Origin: Novosphingobium sp. Fuku2-ISO-50 | Lineage (GTDB): Bacteria > Pseudomonadota > Alphaproteobacteria > Sphingomonadales > Sphingomonadaceae | NCBI RefSeq assembly: GCF_001519055.1 | Contig: NZ_KQ954285.1 | Coordinates: 62,001-126,000 of the forward strand | Direction of reading: 5' to 3' | Length of the DNA: 64,000 nt | Part shown: positions 62,061 through 64,000 of the stretch, piece by piece | How the letters are laid out: every line of letters starts with the position of its first letter | Numbering within the stretch: position 1 is the stretch's first letter | The notes under the pieces: model-generated | Told to the model about the DNA's origin: nothing | The model's input: the letters and a program-made list of their open reading frames with translations, nothing else | Database searches by the model: none | Program-made: the position numbers and the translations under genes

Positions 62061-62915
62061 TCAGTCGACCGCGATCTGCCGGGCAAGGTCGGGCATGACC
62101 GGCGGAGTCTGTTCGGTCAGGAATTTCACGCGTCCGGCGATGATCTGCGCGCTCATTTCGGGCTGACTGTGCACCCAGAAGCGATTTTCGGCGATCTGTT
62201 CGAGGAACAGGCGGCACCCTTCATCCAGGTCCATGCCATAATCGCGCATCATTTCGAACATCGCGCGGCGATGGCCCTGCGACTGGCCGGGTTCGTCTGC
62301 GCCATGTTCGGCGTTGAAGATGTTGGTGCGGATCATCCCCGGAACGATCGAGGACACGTGGATCGGCAGGTTTTTCAGCTCCATTTCCAGATAGAGGCAT
62401 TCGCTGAACGCCTGCACCGCGTGCTTGGTCACGGTATAGGCGGTCTGGCCCGGCATCTGGCCGAACGCGCCGACCGACGACAGGTTGCCGATCCAGGCCT
62501 CCTTGCCGCTGGCGATGATACGCGGCACGAACGCACGCACGCCGTGGATCACGCCGTGAAGGTTGATGGCGAGCGTCGCTTCCCAGCGTGCCGTCGGCAC
62601 TTCCCAGGTATAGCCGACCGTTTCGATCCCGGCGTTGTTGATCAACAGGCGCACTTCGCCATGGCGCTCGAACACCGTTTCGGCCAACCGGTCGAGCTCT
62701 TCGGGGCGCGATACATCGACCGTGATCGCCTCGGCCTTGCCGCCCGCAGCAACGATGGCATCGACCGTTGCCTGTGCCGTGGCCAGGTTCACATCGGCCA
62801 CGACCACGGTCATGCCCAGCGCCCCGGCGCGCTGCGCCAGCCCTGCCCCGATACCCGAACCGGCCCCGGTCACCACCGCCACGCCGCCTGCGAAAACGTC
62901 CACGTCACGCGCCAT
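62061..62915 (-). CDS. SDR-family oxidoreductase
   Basis: Predicted 284 residues, start ATG 62915 with GGAGAAC upstream. Motifs: TGAGSGIG, VADVNLAT (NAD-type), LLINNAGIE and YTVTK. A 50-residue C-terminal extension (EGCRLFLEQIAENRFWVHS) is longer than in classical SDRs. It lies 14 bases after the esterase gene, on the same strand. Confidence 0.9.
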   Translation of the reverse strand: MARDVDVFAGGVAVVTGAGSGIGAGLAQRAGALGMTVVVADVNLATAQATVDAIVAAGGKAEAITVDVSRPEELDRLAETVFERHGEVRLLINNAGIETVGYTWEVPTARWEATLAINLHGVIHGVRAFVPRIIASGKEAWIGNLSSVGAFGQMPGQTAYTVTKHAVQAFSECLYLEMELKNLPIHVSSIVPGMIRTNIFNAEHGADEPGQSQGHRRAMFEMMRDYGMDLDEGCRLFLEQIAENRFWVHSQPEMSAQIIAGRVKFLTEQTPPVMPDLARQIAVD

Positions 62916-62929
62916 TCGACTGTTCTCCG

Positions 62930-63865
62930 TCACTGGGCAAACACTGCCTTGAGAAAGGTACCCGCATCGCCCAGCACCGCCCGCGCGCCGGGCAGGAAAC
63001 CGACCCAGGAAGCAAACCCATGGACCATCCCGGCATAGCGTTGCGTGGTCACTGCCACGCCCGCCGCCGCCAGCTTTGCCGCATAGGCTTCGGCATCGTC
63101 GCGGGTCGGATCGCATTCGGCCGTACCGACGAAATGCGGCGGCAGATCGGCATGGCTGGCGGCACGAAGGGGCGAGGCGCGATAATCGTCACGATCGGCA
63201 GGGTCGGCCAGATACTGTTCCCAGAACCAGGCGACATCGTCGCCGCGCAGGATCGGACCATCGGCGAATTCACGGGCCGAAGGCGTGTCGTCCGAAGGGT
63301 ACGTGCACGAGCCATAGATGTTGACCACGCCGCGCAAAGGCGGACCGCCCCGGTCGCGCGCCATCAAGGCCAGCGCGCAGGCATGGTTGGCGCCGGCGCT
63401 GTCGCCAGCCACCGCGATCCGCGCCGGATCACCGCCCAGCGTGGCGCCATTGGCCGCGATCCACGCAAGCGCGGCATAGGAATCTTCGGGCCCCGCCGGA
63501 AAGCGGTGTTCCGGGGCCAGCCGGTAATCGACCGATACCACCATGGTCTGCCCCCAGGCGCACAGCGCACGGGCGATCATGTCCTGCGTGTCGAGATCAC
63601 CGACGACATAGCCGCCGCCATGCATGTAAACGGTGATCGGGAACGGCCCTGCGCCTTCGGGCCAATAGAGCCTGAGACCGATCGGCCCCAACGGCCCGTC
63701 GATTGCGCGATCCTCGACCCGGGCGACCGCAGCATCGGCGGCGGGCGGAATGGCCACCGAACTGTCGTGCACCGACTGACGCAACAGGTCGAGCGACACG
63801 TTTCGCACCCCAGGCCATTCGGGCATGGCGGCAAGCATGGCGGCAATTTGCGGATCGACGGCCAT
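62930..63865 (-). CDS. HSL-type alpha/beta hydrolase (esterase)
   Basis: Predicted 311 residues. ATG 63865 is chosen over 63889 because GGGAGAGAG lies about 9 bases upstream. Oxyanion loop HGGGY at 82-86, nucleophile S156 in GDSAGA, acid in ECDPTRDD and base in GMVHGF. Paralogous to the gene at 34726, with equal motif spacing. An ester or lactone of the pathway substrate is a likely target. The remaining 135 bases to the window end hold no recognisable gene. Confidence 0.9.
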   Translation of the reverse strand: MAVDPQIAAMLAAMPEWPGVRNVSLDLLRQSVHDSSVAIPPAADAAVARVEDRAIDGPLGPIGLRLYWPEGAGPFPITVYMHGGGYVVGDLDTQDMIARALCAWGQTMVVSVDYRLAPEHRFPAGPEDSYAALAWIAANGATLGGDPARIAVAGDSAGANHACALALMARDRGGPPLRGVVNIYGSCTYPSDDTPSAREFADGPILRGDDVAWFWEQYLADPADRDDYRASPLRAASHADLPPHFVGTAECDPTRDDAEAYAAKLAAAGVAVTTQRYAGMVHGFASWVGFLPGARAVLGDAGTFLKAVFAQ

Positions 63866-64000
63866 TGTTGCGTCTCTCTCCCGGTCCATTATTATTAGTG
63901 TTTACTCACTTTAGCGGGCCGCACGAGCCGGAGTCAATCGCCCAAACGTCCATGGCCGACCTCTTCGCACGGACGCTGATCCAGCTCATAACCCAAACGG

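Noticed and set aside
1..64000. Transposase, integrase, tRNA, rRNA or origin
   Set aside because: None was seen; the gene decay at 50897-56232 is not bordered by recognisable insertion sequence ends.

Overview
The window is high-GC DNA without rRNA, tRNA, CRISPR, phage or transposase genes. It looks like a catabolic accessory region of an alphaproteobacterium, most likely a sphingomonad (Novosphingobium/Sphingobium type). This is inferred from three large TonB-dependent receptors, alphaproteobacterial COQ4-like proteins and a dense set of SDR, Rieske, P450, SnoaL, EthD and DUF1214 genes. The strain cannot be named from the sequence.

The best metabolic reading is degradation of a steroid or similar polycyclic terpenoid. 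A minus-strand operon at 35709-39807 encodes an SDR, a KshA-like Rieske oxygenase, an HsaA-like flavin monooxygenase and an HsaC-like extradiol dioxygenase, which is the classic set for opening and meta-cleaving steroid rings A/B. A KstD-like ketosteroid dehydrogenase (27290-28981), a second KshA-like oxygenase (17651-18730), a P450 with its ferredoxin (5190-6631), a paired acyl-CoA dehydrogenase (57383-59508), about eleven intact SDRs and two HSL-type esterases fit the same theme. The substrate itself is not proven. No KshB, HsaB or HsaD homologue is in the window.

Layout: 1-6631 holds a DUF1214 gene, a SnoaL gene and a minus operon ferredoxin-P450-TonB receptor-SDR. 6821-10388 is a plus operon GMC oxidoreductase-ADH-EthD/SnoaL fusion. 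10385-14529 is a minus operon SnoaL-MFS-three SDRs. 14725-18730 holds a TonB receptor and a Rieske oxygenase, with a divergent LysR. 19883-21851 holds a sulfotransferase-like gene and an XRE regulator. 21981-27177 is amidohydrolase-COQ4-like-TonB receptor. 27290-28981 is KstD-like. 29138-35658 is an eight-gene plus operon with an AraC regulator. 35709-39807 is the KshA/HsaA/HsaC operon. 40142-42732 is a second COQ4-like-amidohydrolase pair. 43345-50350 is a TetR gene and a divergent six-gene operon (ADH, sulfotransferase-like, DUF1214, TIM barrel, Gfo/Idh, SDR). 50368-56232 is a minus operon in visible decay. 56357-63865 holds TetR, acyl-CoA dehydrogenases, Fe-ADH, LysR, SDRs and an esterase.

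The most unusual features are the two separate COQ4-like plus D-aminoacylase-family amidohydrolase modules, and a short motif (TTACGCAAAT and variants) in many of the promoter regions that suggests one regulon. A third is a run of genes with internal deletions or lost catalytic residues between 50897 and 56232.
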